Shown in pieces: positions 8,530-17,913 of a DNA stretch of 64,000 bases. Origin of the DNA: Pseudocitrobacter faecalis (GTDB lineage Bacteria > Pseudomonadota > Gammaproteobacteria > Enterobacterales > Enterobacteriaceae); assembly GCA_003315335.1 (NCBI GenBank), contig QNRL01000004.1, positions 248,001-312,000 of the forward strand, in the 5' to 3' direction. The notes beneath the pieces are model-generated. The model searched no databases. It saw nothing but the letters and a program-made list of their open reading frames with translations, and was not told the origin of the DNA. Made by a program: the position numbers and the translations under genes. Position 1 is the stretch's first letter; every line of letters begins with the position of its first letter.

Positions 8530-9456
8530 ATGTCAGTGAATCCGGTTACGACATCTGAAGTGGAAAAATTACTCGCCGTCAGCAGCGGTTTTCTCTCTGA
8601 ACAGGGGAACGAGCGCCTTAAGGAGATCATGCATCACCTGCTGGGTGATATCTGCAAGACCATTAAAAAATTTGATATCAGCGACGAAGAGTTCTGGCTG
8701 GCGGTGAACTATCTCAACGAGCTGGGCGAGCGCAAAGAAGCGGCGCTGCTGGCGGCGGGGCTGGGGCTGGAGCACTACCTCGACATTCGCGCCGATGAAA
8801 AAGAGGCGGCGGCGGGCAATGAAACAGGTACCCCGCGCACGATTGAAGGGCCGCTGTATGTGGCGAACGCGCCGCTGAGCCAAGGCTATGCGCGTATGGA
8901 TGATGGTAAAGAGGCGGGTGAAATCATGTGGTTACAGGGCGTGGTGAAAGATAAGCAGGGGCGTCCGGTGACGAATGCTGTTGTGGATATCTGGCACGCC
9001 AACACGCTCGGCGGTTACTCGTTCTTTGACCAATCCCAGAGCGAATACAACCTGCGCCGCCGCGTACTGACCGACGCCAACGGTCACTATGCGGTACGCA
9101 GCATTGTGCCGTGCGGTTATGGCTGTCCGCCGGATGGCCCGACGCAAAAACTGCTCAACGGCTTAGGCCGTCACGGCAACCGTCCGGCGCATATCCACTT
9201 CTTTGTATCCGCGCCGGGTTATAAACACCTGACGACGCAGATTAACCTCAATGGTGATGCCTATCTGTGGGATGATTTCGCCTTCGCCACCCGTGATGGA
9301 CTGATTGCTGACCCGGTGAAAGTGGAAGACGATGCCGTCGCCTATGAGCGGGGTATTCATCAGCCGCATACGGAAGTGAACTTTGATTTTACGCTGGTGG
9401 CGGCGGCGCAGAACAGTGAAGAGGAACGTGGGAAGCGGTTACGCGTGAAGGAGTAA
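8530..9456 (+). CDS. catA: Catechol 1,2-dioxygenase
   Basis: A 308-residue intradiol dioxygenase. The N-terminal helical dimerisation/lipid-binding domain (residues 1-100) is followed by the beta sandwich with the Fe(III) ligands: Tyr163 in GGYSFF, Tyr197 in CGYGCPP, His221 and His223 in RPAHIHFF. The GPLYVANAP loop lies at 107-115. The enzyme opens catechol to cis,cis-muconate. As the last gene of the operon, three bases behind the permease, it takes the catechol made by IacCD. A hydroxyquinol dioxygenase is a less likely alternative. The muconate-processing genes catB and catC do not follow; a repeat and unrelated genes do. Confidence 0.92.
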   Translation: MSVNPVTTSEVEKLLAVSSGFLSEQGNERLKEIMHHLLGDICKTIKKFDISDEEFWLAVNYLNELGERKEAALLAAGLGLEHYLDIRADEKEAAAGNETGTPRTIEGPLYVANAPLSQGYARMDDGKEAGEIMWLQGVVKDKQGRPVTNAVVDIWHANTLGGYSFFDQSQSEYNLRRRVLTDANGHYAVRSIVPCGYGCPPDGPTQKLLNGLGRHGNRPAHIHFFVSAPGYKHLTTQINLNGDAYLWDDFAFATRDGLIADPVKVEDDAVAYERGIHQPHTEVNFDFTLVAAAQNSEEERGKRLRVKE

Positions 9457-9474
9457 ATTAACGCTGTCGGCTCA

Positions 9475-9603
<129 letters not shown>

Positions 9604-9607
9604 TTAC

Positions 9608-10036
9608 TTAACGATAATCGGGGTTCGACATCACGCTGTAACGCCCGCCACCGAGTAAAAATATTACGATACCCAGCAGGAAATAGAACGCGGCGCTTTC
9701 AATAATCCACGCGCCCGTCGGTGCCAGCGCGAAAATATTTGTACCGTTTGCCAGTGCCACTGCGGTCAACATGGTGAACGAAACAATAATCGCCGCCCAG
9801 CGAGTGAAGATACCGAGAATAATCAAAATCGGACAAACAATTTCACCAATATACACGCCCCAGGCCATAAAACCCGGTAGCCCGGCTTTTATCAGCAACG
9901 CCTGAATAAACCCCAGATCACCGCCCGGTAAGGCTTTATGAATGCCATGAAACAGAAGTAACCCACTAAATGTCAGGCGGAGTAAAAGCTTAGCGCCATC
10001 CGGATGATCGAACCGTTGCGTTAACGCATTGAGCAT
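9608..10036 (-). CDS. DoxX family membrane protein
   Basis: A 142-residue protein with four hydrophobic segments: LLLRLTFSGLLLFHGIH (about 16-32), GVYIGEIVCPILIILGIF, AAIIVSFTMLTAVALA and a C-terminal AAFYFLLGIVIFLLGGG. The family signature is R-L...G-x-L-x-x-H-G near the N-terminus. I chose the start at 10036 because AAGGA lies eight bases upstream on the minus strand and the protein then begins at the usual place; the frame could extend to 10114. DoxX proteins are often next to quinone-linked oxidoreductases. Here a PQQ dehydrogenase lies upstream on the same strand, though a terminator separates the two, so cotranscription is doubtful. Confidence 0.85.
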   Translation of the reverse strand: MLNALTQRFDHPDGAKLLLRLTFSGLLLFHGIHKALPGGDLGFIQALLIKAGLPGFMAWGVYIGEIVCPILIILGIFTRWAAIIVSFTMLTAVALANGTNIFALAPTGAWIIESAAFYFLLGIVIFLLGGGRYSVMSNPDYR

Positions 10037-10173
10037 AGAACAGTCCTTATTAAGTGAACCCAGAAGAATAAAAACAGAAATTTGGGCAAAAGAACCCGGA
10101 TAGCATAGTGGCAAACTATTGTGGCGGATTAAAGGCAGAAAAATTAACGAAGTCGTTAGAAAAATTTAGTTAA

Positions 10174-10209
10174 AAAAGGCCGAAGAGGGAATAAACGCTT
10201 CGGCCTTTT
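10174..10209 (-). terminator. Rho-independent terminator of the PQQ dehydrogenase gene
   Basis: A 12-bp perfect stem, AAAAGGCCGAAG (10174-10185) with CTTCGGCCTTTT (10198-10209), sits 13 bases after the end of the minus-strand dehydrogenase. The stem ends in T runs on both strands. It separates this gene from doxX. Confidence 0.88.
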
Positions 10210-10221
10210 GTCTGTCAGAAC

Positions 10222-12627
10222 TTAATCTTCCAGCGCGTAAGCAATAATGTTGTCACCCACATCCGGCGAGTGGCTGGCACCACCTGCGGAAATAACGACA
10301 TACTCTTTACCGGTTTTCGGTGATTTATAAATCAGCGGCGCGGCAACGGCGCCCACCGGCAGACGGGCACGCCATAGCTCTTTCCCGGTTGAGGCGTCGA
10401 GCGCACGCAGATAGTTATCCTGCGTACCGGCAAAGAAGACCAGGCCAGAGGCGGTTGAGGTTGGGCCGCCCAGCGTCGGCATTCCCAGCGGAATGTGCAT
10501 GCCGGTTTTCATTCCCAGCGGGCCGGTATCTTCTACCGAACCCATCGGCACCTGCCACACCAGTTGACGCGTATTGAGGTCAATCGCGCTCATGGTGCCA
10601 AACGGCGGGGTGTTACACGGCACGCCCAGCGCAGATTGCAGAATATCGATACGTACACCGCCATAAGGGCCCGCGACCTGCGGGCGAACGGTGCCCATAA
10701 AGCCAGGGACTTCGTCGGTCGAGACGTGGTATTTCGCCATATCTTTTTGGCGCACCAGCGACATCCGCAGCGGCATACGCATATCGTTGACGAACAGCGT
10801 GCCGGTACGTTCATCGATGGTGATGCCGCCCCAGTTCATCCCGCCCAGCAGACTTGGCCATTCGATATACGGTTTCTCTGACGGTGGGGTGAACATGCCC
10901 AGATAGGTCGATTCTTTAAAATCGATTCGGCAAATCAGCTGATCGAACGGCGTGACGCCCCACATTGATTTCTCGGTTAGCGGTTCAACGCCTAACTGCG
11001 GCATGCCGGTAGAGAACGGTTGAGTCGTGGAAAGGCGTTCACCTTCCGCACCCTGATGCGGTACCGGAATCTCTTCCACTTTGGTGACCGGTTTCCCGGT
11101 ACGGCGGTCGAGAACATAGATTTGCCCGGTTTTAGTGGTCTGAATCAGAACCGGGATCTCTTCGCCTTTCTCGTTTTTCATGTGGAACAGAACGGGCTGA
11201 GACGGTAAATCGTAGTCCCAGATATCATGGTGAACGGTCTGGAAGACCCATTTGGTTTTACCGGTACTGGCATCGACAGCCACCACGGACGAACCGTATT
11301 TCTCTTTGGCTTCGTTACGATCGCCGCCCCAGTAATCCGGCGGGCCGTTACCGGTTGGCAGATACACCAGATTCAGCTCTTTATCAAAGCCGGGTACCGT
11401 CCAGACGTTAGGCGTTTCAAGGGTGTAGGCGCGTGCTTTTTCCGGGTCGGTAATGTTTTCCGGCTGGCCGACATCCCAGGCCCAGACCACATCACCCGTA
11501 CGCACATCATAGGCGCGCACCACGCCGGAAGGCTCGCCGTGTACAATATCGCGCACCCAGCCGCCAATCACCGCAATGTGTCCCATGATCATCGGAATGG
11601 ATGTCGGGTGATAGCGCTTACTGTTTTCCGTATCGCCCATACCCTGTTTCAGATCGACGCTGCCTTTGTCACCAAAGCTGTCGCACAGCTCGCCGGTTTT
11701 GGCGTTCAGGGCAATCAGACGGGCATCGACGGTCGAGATGATAATACGCTGCGGGCATTGCTGAAGCGCCGGGCTGGCTTTCTCTTCCGCACTCAGCGAA
11801 TCATCTTTTTGCGCGTCGTAATAACCCACGCCGCGACAGGTCACGTGTTCGGCGGTCTGCGCGTGCGGATCATAGCGCCAACGAGCTTTACCGGTATCGG
11901 CATCGATGGCCGCTACCACGTTTAGTGGTGTACAGGAGTAGAGTGTGTCGCCAATTTGCAGCGGTGTGTTTTCATCAACACCGATACCGGGGCCGGTTAA
12001 ACGGCGACCGGTGTGATAGGTCCACGCGACTTTCAGGTTTTTTACATTCTCAGGCGTGATATCTGTGTAGGGGGCATAACGTGTACCAGATGCATCGCGG
12101 CCAAAGAATTCCCAGTTATCACTTTTTGACGCCAGCGTAGGTTCTTTACCAGCGTGGGTATCGACAACACCATTATGAATGCCACCGTGTGGGAAAAACG
12201 CCGAGACCAGTGTCGCCAGCAGGGCGACAAAAATCACCGTGGCGCTGCGGTTAGCCGCACGCACCGATGCACGCTGAACGGGCAACGTGGTGGTGAGCCA
12301 CAGGGCGAGCATGAATAAGAGCGCGGGAACCACCAGACGAGGAATCAGCCCCCAGTAGCTGAACTGCACTTCATAGAGCGCCCAGAAAAGGGTAAGGACA
12401 AAGGTAATAATAGAAAGGGGGAGGGCAAATTTACGGCGCAGCAGATAGCCTACTGCGATAACCAAATACGCCAGGCCGGCGATCAGGTACCAGGCGCTAC
12501 CGCCCAGCGACAGGAGCTTGCCGCCCCATATGGTTAAAAACAGCCCAGTGCCAACACTGAGCAATACGAAGAGTAAGCGGTAGAGCGTAAAGAACACGCC
12601 TCCGCCTCTGCTTTTTTGTTCGTCCAT
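10222..12627 (-). CDS. Membrane-bound PQQ-dependent dehydrogenase, glucose/quinate/shikimate family
   Basis: An 801-residue quinoprotein. The N-terminal 150 residues form five membrane helices, as in Gcd of E. coli. The periplasmic beta-propeller that binds PQQ begins near residue 165 with DNWEFFGRDASGTRYAPYTDI; repeated DA(S)TGK-W blades, HVTCRGVGYYD, TVHHDIWDYDLP and GGPTSTASG are family segments. It should oxidise an aldose or a cyclic polyol such as quinate or shikimate in the periplasm and reduce ubiquinone. Sequence alone does not tell which. It differs clearly from the Gcd sequence I know from E. coli, so it is likely a paralogue. PQQ biosynthesis genes are not in the window. GGGATGA precedes the ATG. 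Confidence 0.85.
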   Translation of the reverse strand: MDEQKSRGGGVFFTLYRLLFVLLSVGTGLFLTIWGGKLLSLGGSAWYLIAGLAYLVIAVGYLLRRKFALPLSIITFVLTLFWALYEVQFSYWGLIPRLVVPALLFMLALWLTTTLPVQRASVRAANRSATVIFVALLATLVSAFFPHGGIHNGVVDTHAGKEPTLASKSDNWEFFGRDASGTRYAPYTDITPENVKNLKVAWTYHTGRRLTGPGIGVDENTPLQIGDTLYSCTPLNVVAAIDADTGKARWRYDPHAQTAEHVTCRGVGYYDAQKDDSLSAEEKASPALQQCPQRIIISTVDARLIALNAKTGELCDSFGDKGSVDLKQGMGDTENSKRYHPTSIPMIMGHIAVIGGWVRDIVHGEPSGVVRAYDVRTGDVVWAWDVGQPENITDPEKARAYTLETPNVWTVPGFDKELNLVYLPTGNGPPDYWGGDRNEAKEKYGSSVVAVDASTGKTKWVFQTVHHDIWDYDLPSQPVLFHMKNEKGEEIPVLIQTTKTGQIYVLDRRTGKPVTKVEEIPVPHQGAEGERLSTTQPFSTGMPQLGVEPLTEKSMWGVTPFDQLICRIDFKESTYLGMFTPPSEKPYIEWPSLLGGMNWGGITIDERTGTLFVNDMRMPLRMSLVRQKDMAKYHVSTDEVPGFMGTVRPQVAGPYGGVRIDILQSALGVPCNTPPFGTMSAIDLNTRQLVWQVPMGSVEDTGPLGMKTGMHIPLGMPTLGGPTSTASGLVFFAGTQDNYLRALDASTGKELWRARLPVGAVAAPLIYKSPKTGKEYVVISAGGASHSPDVGDNIIAYALED

Positions 12628-12893
12628 TGTTCATCCCATACAAAGTCAGTCATTCAATGCGTGATTGCTCAGCGGGCTGGCACATCATCCTGCGAAGGAC
12701 GTTAGCCGCCTGAGATCCTGTTGTTATGGTGGGTAATCCGAAGGGGAAGTGCCTGCGCCTACAACGTAAGGAAGTTTATTTATTTGTAAGATAAATGTAA
12801 AACTTATGAGCATTAAATGTATAACAAATGGAGATTGATCAGAAAGAACACTGCAGGGAGCGGTGGGGAAGTCTCCCTGCAAAGTGCCTGGGA
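12628..12893. other. Intergenic region between pgtP and the PQQ dehydrogenase
   Basis: 266 bases with no convincing gene. The part next to the dehydrogenase should hold its minus-strand promoter, though no strong -35/-10 pair stands out. The stretch 12771-12845 is AT-rich and unlike the surrounding coding DNA. Confidence 0.6.
12853..12880 (-). terminator. Hairpin behind pgtP, probable terminator
   Basis: GCAGGGAG (12853-12860) pairs with CTCCCTGC (12873-12880). On the minus strand it lies 14 bases past the pgtP stop and is followed by a moderately T-rich stretch (AGTGTTCTTTCT). The weak T tract lowers certainty. Confidence 0.6.
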
Positions 12894-14282
12894 TCAGGCG
12901 TCAGCGAGCTGAAGTGAGGACGCTTCTTCGGCGTCTTTTTTACGCTGCTGTTCCAGTTCCAGTGCCCCACGATGGGACAGGTAGCAGAACAAAATACAGC
13001 AGACAATCCCGCCCATCAGCAGATAAAAACCACCGTGCCAGCCCATTTTATCAACCATGACGCCAAACAGGCTGGTACCCAGTGAGGCGCCAAAGATGTA
13101 GCTCATAAAGCCGCGCAAACCGACTGCGGAGCCCACCGCAAAGCTGGGTACAATCTCCATTGTTTGCACAGAGGCAAGGAACTGCGGGACATAAATCAGA
13201 CAGCCCACGATGGCGGCAAAAATGGTCACCATCAGCAAAGATTCACTTTTCCAGTAGCCGATCAGGCAAACGAAAATCAGCGCCATGCAGATCATTGCCA
13301 GTGGCATACGACGCCCTTTGAAGAGCTTATCGGATAACCATCCCGCCAGCAGCGTAGAGGGGATCGCGGCCCATTCAAAAAACAGGAACGCAATGCTCAT
13401 TTGTTCTTTGGAAAAGTGTTTAACGGTCAGCAGGTAAATGGGTAACCAACTGATCATACCGAATCGCACCATGTAGACGAAAACATCGACCAGAGAGACG
13501 TACCATGCATTTTTATTGCGCAGGACATAGGTGCAGAAAATCTGGAACGCCGTCATGTTTTCCGGTGCGCTGACCGCATGGCGCGTTTTGAGCACCACTT
13601 TTTCTTCCGGCATCATCTCTTCCAGCGCAGGCAGACCTTCCTTACGCGGAGAGCCTTTACCCAGTGCCAGCACGATCAGTGCAAAAACGACGGCCACGCA
13701 GGCCGGGACAATATAGCTGGCGCTTTGCCAGTGTTCGCTTCCCAGAATAGCGAATCCAGCCCCAACGATTGGCGCGACAATACCGCCACCCACGTTATGA
13801 GAAATATTCCAGAATGCACCTACACGCCCGCGTTCCCGGCGAGGGAACCAGTTTGCAATGGTAATAAAAGAGGGGCCAACGCCCATCCCCTGAAACAGGC
13901 CATTAAGAATAACTAACGCGGCGAAAATCCAGAATGCGGTGCTGAAACCCAGCCCAACGTTGACGATGGCGCACAGTACCAGGCCCGCCGCCATAAATAC
14001 TTTTGGGCTGGCTTTATCAGCCAGGCTACTCATCACACCCTTACTGATGCCGTAGGCAATTAGCATACAGCTGCTGAGTAAGCCTATCTGCGTTGCGCTG
14101 AGATCTAATTGCTCTTTTAAATAAGGCGTCGAGAGGGTGAAGTTATTACGAACAATATAATATGCCAGATAGCCCAAAAATACGCTAAGCAACGCTTGCA
14201 TCCGGTATCGATTATAGGTTGCCTGAACTTTCTCCGCCGGAACTTTATCGGCGGACTGTCCTGTTTTAAATATTGATAACAT
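12894..14282 (-). CDS. pgtP: Phosphoglycerate antiporter PgtP
   Basis: A 462-residue transporter of the organophosphate:phosphate antiporter branch of the major facilitators (with GlpT and UhpT). Twelve membrane segments can be followed, starting with YRMQALLSVFLGYLAYYIVRNN. The RxNF and SFLGYL-type helix 1 region, the basic loop after helix 2 and the WFPRRERGR loop after helix 4 are typical. It exchanges 2- and 3-phosphoglycerate and phosphoenolpyruvate for phosphate. AGGTGA lies just before the start. The regulatory genes pgtCBA run divergently from the same intergenic region, the arrangement known in Salmonella. Confidence 0.93.
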   Translation of the reverse strand: MLSIFKTGQSADKVPAEKVQATYNRYRMQALLSVFLGYLAYYIVRNNFTLSTPYLKEQLDLSATQIGLLSSCMLIAYGISKGVMSSLADKASPKVFMAAGLVLCAIVNVGLGFSTAFWIFAALVILNGLFQGMGVGPSFITIANWFPRRERGRVGAFWNISHNVGGGIVAPIVGAGFAILGSEHWQSASYIVPACVAVVFALIVLALGKGSPRKEGLPALEEMMPEEKVVLKTRHAVSAPENMTAFQIFCTYVLRNKNAWYVSLVDVFVYMVRFGMISWLPIYLLTVKHFSKEQMSIAFLFFEWAAIPSTLLAGWLSDKLFKGRRMPLAMICMALIFVCLIGYWKSESLLMVTIFAAIVGCLIYVPQFLASVQTMEIVPSFAVGSAVGLRGFMSYIFGASLGTSLFGVMVDKMGWHGGFYLLMGGIVCCILFCYLSHRGALELEQQRKKDAEEASSLQLADA

Positions 14283-14635
14283 GGTGTCACCTGTACTTTT
14301 AATTGATATAGACAGCAGGAGTAATCGACATAAAGAGTGCGGTAATTACCGTATGGCTTCAAGTTCAGGAAATGTGTCAAAAGTGACTCAAATGAGTATG
14401 CAGATAGGCCATTTTTGACTCAGTAATTTATGACTAACCAGTTTATTATTATTTTTGATATCAGATTTATCTTCGTCTTGGGCGGCTATTAACAAATTGC
14501 ATTATCCTCCTCTGGTATCATTATTACAGTTCAGCAATGCTTGCCAGGATATCTCCGTATTCGTCAACGGCATTACGGATAATTTAAAACGGGTAAGTTT
14601 TGCCACAATTTTTATTTCGCGGGAATTTGAGATTT
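14283..14635. promoter_or_regulatory. Divergent regulatory region of pgtP and pgtCBA
   Basis: A 353-base AT-rich region without a convincing gene. It contains a perfect 12-bp palindrome CGGTAATTACCG (14340-14351) about 58 bases upstream of pgtP, a dyad ACTCAAATGAGT (14386-14397), and TGACTCA twice, 33 bases apart (14384-14390 and 14417-14423). These are candidate PgtA operators by position only; I know of no agreed consensus to compare them with. pgtC lacks a strong ribosome binding site (only GGGAA, ten bases before ATG 14636). Confidence 0.55.
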
Positions 14636-15907
14636 ATGAGAGGGATCACATTCGTGTTTTGCCACCTGGTCAGAAGACTGGGCAAAATCGCTATTTTGTT
14701 ATCGCTGTTTCTGCTTTCCAGGCCGACGTTGGCACAACATGGCGAACTGGTGATGGCGACAACATTTTCACCCGGCGCGACCGCGTGGATTATTCAGCGC
14801 TGGCAAACGCAGCCTGATTCCGTGACCATCCGGACACTCAACCGTACCAGCGCTTCTCTGGAGCAATTACTGGATACCTCCAACGCTGAAAATGTCGACC
14901 TTATTTTGACTTCCTCACCGATGCTGCTCCAGCACCTTCAGGAACATCAAAAGCTTGCACCGCTGGAAGAGGTTCCACAGAACAGTCTGCGCCTGGTGCC
15001 TGAGTCGATTCGATCTACCTCCGTTGCCGTTGCGATTTCGGGGTTTGGCCTGTTGATTAACCGCTCGGCGCTGGCTGCACGTCATCTTCCTGCTCCCGCA
15101 GATTGGGATGATTTGATGCATCCGCGCTACCAGGGGGCTCTGCTGATGAGCAGCCCGTCGAGGTCTGATACCAATCATTTGATGATTGAAGCGCTGTTGC
15201 AGCAAAAAGGCTGGGCGCAGGGCTGGGAAACGCTTCTGGCGAGCGCCGGCAATTTAGTGACCATTTCATCACGAAGTTTTGGCGTTGCCGATAAAATTAA
15301 GAGCGGGCTCGGCGTCGCCGGGCCGGTTATTGATAACTATGCCAATTTGCTGTTAAACGATCCGCATCTGACGTTTAGCTATTTCCCCCAATCGGCGGTT
15401 TCGCCTACCTATGTGGCGGTGCTCAAGAAAAGCCAGCATGCAGGGGAAGCCCGGCGTTTTATTCGCTATCTGCTCAGCCCGGAAGGTCAGCGTATTTTGG
15501 CTGATGCCAATACCGGGAAATACCCGGTGACGCCGCTGAGTTCCGACAATCCCAGAGCCGCGCAGCAGGCCGTGTTGATGAACCAGCCGCCGTTGAACTA
15601 TCGACTGATACTGAAACGTCAGCAGTTGGTGCAGCGCATGTTCGATACGGCGATCAGCTTTCGTCTCGCGCAACTCAAAGATGCCTGGCGAGCGCTTCAC
15701 AGCGCTGAAGCGCGGCTTAAACGGCCTTTGCCTGACATTCGCGCGTTGCTCACCCGCGTGCCGGTTGATGCTGCGAGCAGCGAAGATGAAGCCTGGCTGG
15801 CGCAGTTTGATAATAAAAGTTTTGCCGAGCAACAGATGATGGAATGGCAGCTTTGGTTTCTGAATAACCAACGCCAGGCAATCAATAAACTGGAAGAGTT
15901 GAAATGA
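14636..15907 (+). CDS. pgtC: Phosphoglycerate transport regulatory protein PgtC
   Basis: A 423-residue periplasmic binding-protein-like component of the phosphoglycerate induction system. A basic N-terminus and one hydrophobic stretch (LGKIAILLSLFLLSRPTLAQ, about residues 17-36) look like a signal peptide or anchor. The body resembles iron/thiamine-type periplasmic binding proteins, with VDLILTSSP, SGFGLLINRSAL and FIRYLLSPEGQRILA. ATG 14636 is preferred over a TTG at 14600. PgtC is thought to sense extracellular phosphoglycerate and to control kinase PgtB. Its stop overlaps pgtB by four bases (ATGA). Confidence 0.88.
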   Translation: MRGITFVFCHLVRRLGKIAILLSLFLLSRPTLAQHGELVMATTFSPGATAWIIQRWQTQPDSVTIRTLNRTSASLEQLLDTSNAENVDLILTSSPMLLQHLQEHQKLAPLEEVPQNSLRLVPESIRSTSVAVAISGFGLLINRSALAARHLPAPADWDDLMHPRYQGALLMSSPSRSDTNHLMIEALLQQKGWAQGWETLLASAGNLVTISSRSFGVADKIKSGLGVAGPVIDNYANLLLNDPHLTFSYFPQSAVSPTYVAVLKKSQHAGEARRFIRYLLSPEGQRILADANTGKYPVTPLSSDNPRAAQQAVLMNQPPLNYRLILKRQQLVQRMFDTAISFRLAQLKDAWRALHSAEARLKRPLPDIRALLTRVPVDAASSEDEAWLAQFDNKSFAEQQMMEWQLWFLNNQRQAINKLEELK

Positions 15908-17913
15908 AGGGCAAGTCGGTGCTGCAACGCGTGCGGCAAATGAGTATCAGTAATAGCTTACGCGGCGCTTTTTTAATGGGGGCACTTCTGACCTTAATTG
16001 TCAGTAGCGTTAGCCTTTACTCCTGGCACGAACAAAGTTCGCAGATACGTTATTCACTTGATGAGTATTTTCCGCGCATTCATTCTGCTTTTCAGATTGA
16101 AGGAAGCTTAAATCTGGCCGTCGATCAGTTAAACGAGTTTTTATTAGCACCTAACACCACGGTGCGTTTACAACTGCGAAATCAGATTATCCAGCAACTG
16201 GATAAAATTGAGCGGCTCAGCCAGGGCCTGACGCCCAAAGAGCATCAACAACTATCAATGATTTTGCAGGATAGCCGGAAATTGTTATCCGCGCTGGACA
16301 GAGCGCTTTATAACATGTTTCTGGTACGTGAAAAGGTCAGTGAACTTTCCGCCAGAATCGATTGGCTGCATGATGACTTTACGACCGAGCTAAATTCGCT
16401 GGTGCAGGATTTTACCTGGCAGCAGGGAACATTGCTTGATCAAATTGAAACCCGCCAGGGCGATACCGCGCAATACCTGAAGCGTTCCCGGGAAGTGCAG
16501 AATGAGCAACAGCAGGTCTATACACTCTCGCGCATTGAAAATCAGATTGTTGACGATCTTCGCGACCGCCTGAATGAACTGAAATCGGGAAATGATGACG
16601 GGATGTTGGTTGAGACGCATATTCGTTATCTTGAAAATCTCAAAAAAACGGCGGATGAAAATATCCGCGCGCTGGATGACTGGCCCAGCACTATTACACT
16701 GCGGCAAACAATTGATGAGCTTTTGGAAATCGGCATGGTGAAAAATAATATGCCTGACACAATGCGCGATTATGTCGCCGCGCAAAAAGCCCTCATCGAT
16801 GTCAGCCGCACGCGTGAAGCGACACTGGGGCGGTTTCGCGTATTGCTGGAGACACAACTCGGTAATAGTCATCAGCAAATGCAACGCTTTAATCAGCGAA
16901 TGGAACAGATTGTTCGCGTGAGTGGCGGGTTAATTCTTGTCGCGACATGTCTCGCGCTTTTACTGGCCTGGGTGTTGAACCACTATTTTATTCGATCGCG
17001 ACTGGTTAAGCGGTTTACCGCGTTGAATCAGGCGGTTGTGCAAATTGGTTTGGGCACTACCACCACGGATATTCCCGTGTATGGCCGGGATGAACTTGGA
17101 CGCATTGCCGGTTTACTGCGTCATACGCTTGGCCTGTTACATTCACAAAAGCGACAACTTGAGCAGGAAATTACCGAGCGTAAAGCCATCGAAGAGGATT
17201 TACGCTCAACGCAGGATGAACTGATTCAGACGGCAAAACTGGCCATGGTCGGGCAAACCATGACCACGCTTGCGCATGAAATTAATCAGCCTCTGAATGC
17301 GTTATCGATGTATTTATATACTGCGGGCCGTGCTATCGATATGGGGCAAACCGATCAGGCTAAAACAACCTTGCTTAAAGGGGAGGGACTGGTCAGCCGG
17401 ATTGGTGCCATCATACGGTCTTTGCGGCAATTCACGCGGCGTGCCGATCAGGACATAGCATTAAAGCCCGTCGACCTAACGCAGACCTTTAATGCCGCCT
17501 GGGAATTACTTGCCATGCGCCATAAGCCGCAACAAGCCGTGATGTTTCTGCCCGAGACAAATGCATGGGTTCGCGGGGAAGAGGTTCGTCTGCAACAGGT
17601 GCTGGTGAATATTCTGGCGAACGCCCTGGATGCGTGCCCAGGCGGTGCAGAGATAAACGTAAGCTGGCAAAGAGAGGGGGACACGCTTTGTGTGCTCATT
17701 GCCGATAATGGCCCGGGGTGGCCCGAGCATTTGCTGCCGACGCTGTTGAAGCCTTTTACAACCAGTAAAGATGTTGGGCTGGGCATTGGTTTATCGATTT
17801 GCGTCTCGCTCATGACGCAAATGGAAGGAGAACTGCGTCTGGCATCGACCGTAACAAAAAATGCCTGTGTGGTGCTGCAATTTAAAATGATGGATGTAAA
17901 TGATGTCGAGTAA
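15904..17913 (+). CDS. pgtB: Sensor histidine kinase PgtB
   Basis: A 669-residue membrane kinase. Helix 1 is at about residues 19-38 and helix 2 at about 339-362; between them is a long, helix-rich periplasmic domain. A HAMP-like linker follows, then the H box with AHEINQPLNALSM (phospho-accepting His458), the N box NILANALDACPGG and the G box DNGPGWPE...GLGIGLS. The organisation resembles DctB. With PgtC and PgtA it induces pgtP in response to phosphoglycerates. The gene overlaps pgtA by 14 bases, implying translational coupling. Confidence 0.92.
   Translation: MKGKSVLQRVRQMSISNSLRGAFLMGALLTLIVSSVSLYSWHEQSSQIRYSLDEYFPRIHSAFQIEGSLNLAVDQLNEFLLAPNTTVRLQLRNQIIQQLDKIERLSQGLTPKEHQQLSMILQDSRKLLSALDRALYNMFLVREKVSELSARIDWLHDDFTTELNSLVQDFTWQQGTLLDQIETRQGDTAQYLKRSREVQNEQQQVYTLSRIENQIVDDLRDRLNELKSGNDDGMLVETHIRYLENLKKTADENIRALDDWPSTITLRQTIDELLEIGMVKNNMPDTMRDYVAAQKALIDVSRTREATLGRFRVLLETQLGNSHQQMQRFNQRMEQIVRVSGGLILVATCLALLLAWVLNHYFIRSRLVKRFTALNQAVVQIGLGTTTTDIPVYGRDELGRIAGLLRHTLGLLHSQKRQLEQEITERKAIEEDLRSTQDELIQTAKLAMVGQTMTTLAHEINQPLNALSMYLYTAGRAIDMGQTDQAKTTLLKGEGLVSRIGAIIRSLRQFTRRADQDIALKPVDLTQTFNAAWELLAMRHKPQQAVMFLPETNAWVRGEEVRLQQVLVNILANALDACPGGAEINVSWQREGDTLCVLIADNGPGWPEHLLPTLLKPFTTSKDVGLGIGLSICVSLMTQMEGELRLASTVTKNACVVLQFKMMDVNDVE

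Noticed and set aside
14455..14817. A 120-codon plus-strand frame ahead of pgtC
   Set aside because: It overlaps the start of pgtC in another frame, has no ribosome binding site and no recognisable features.
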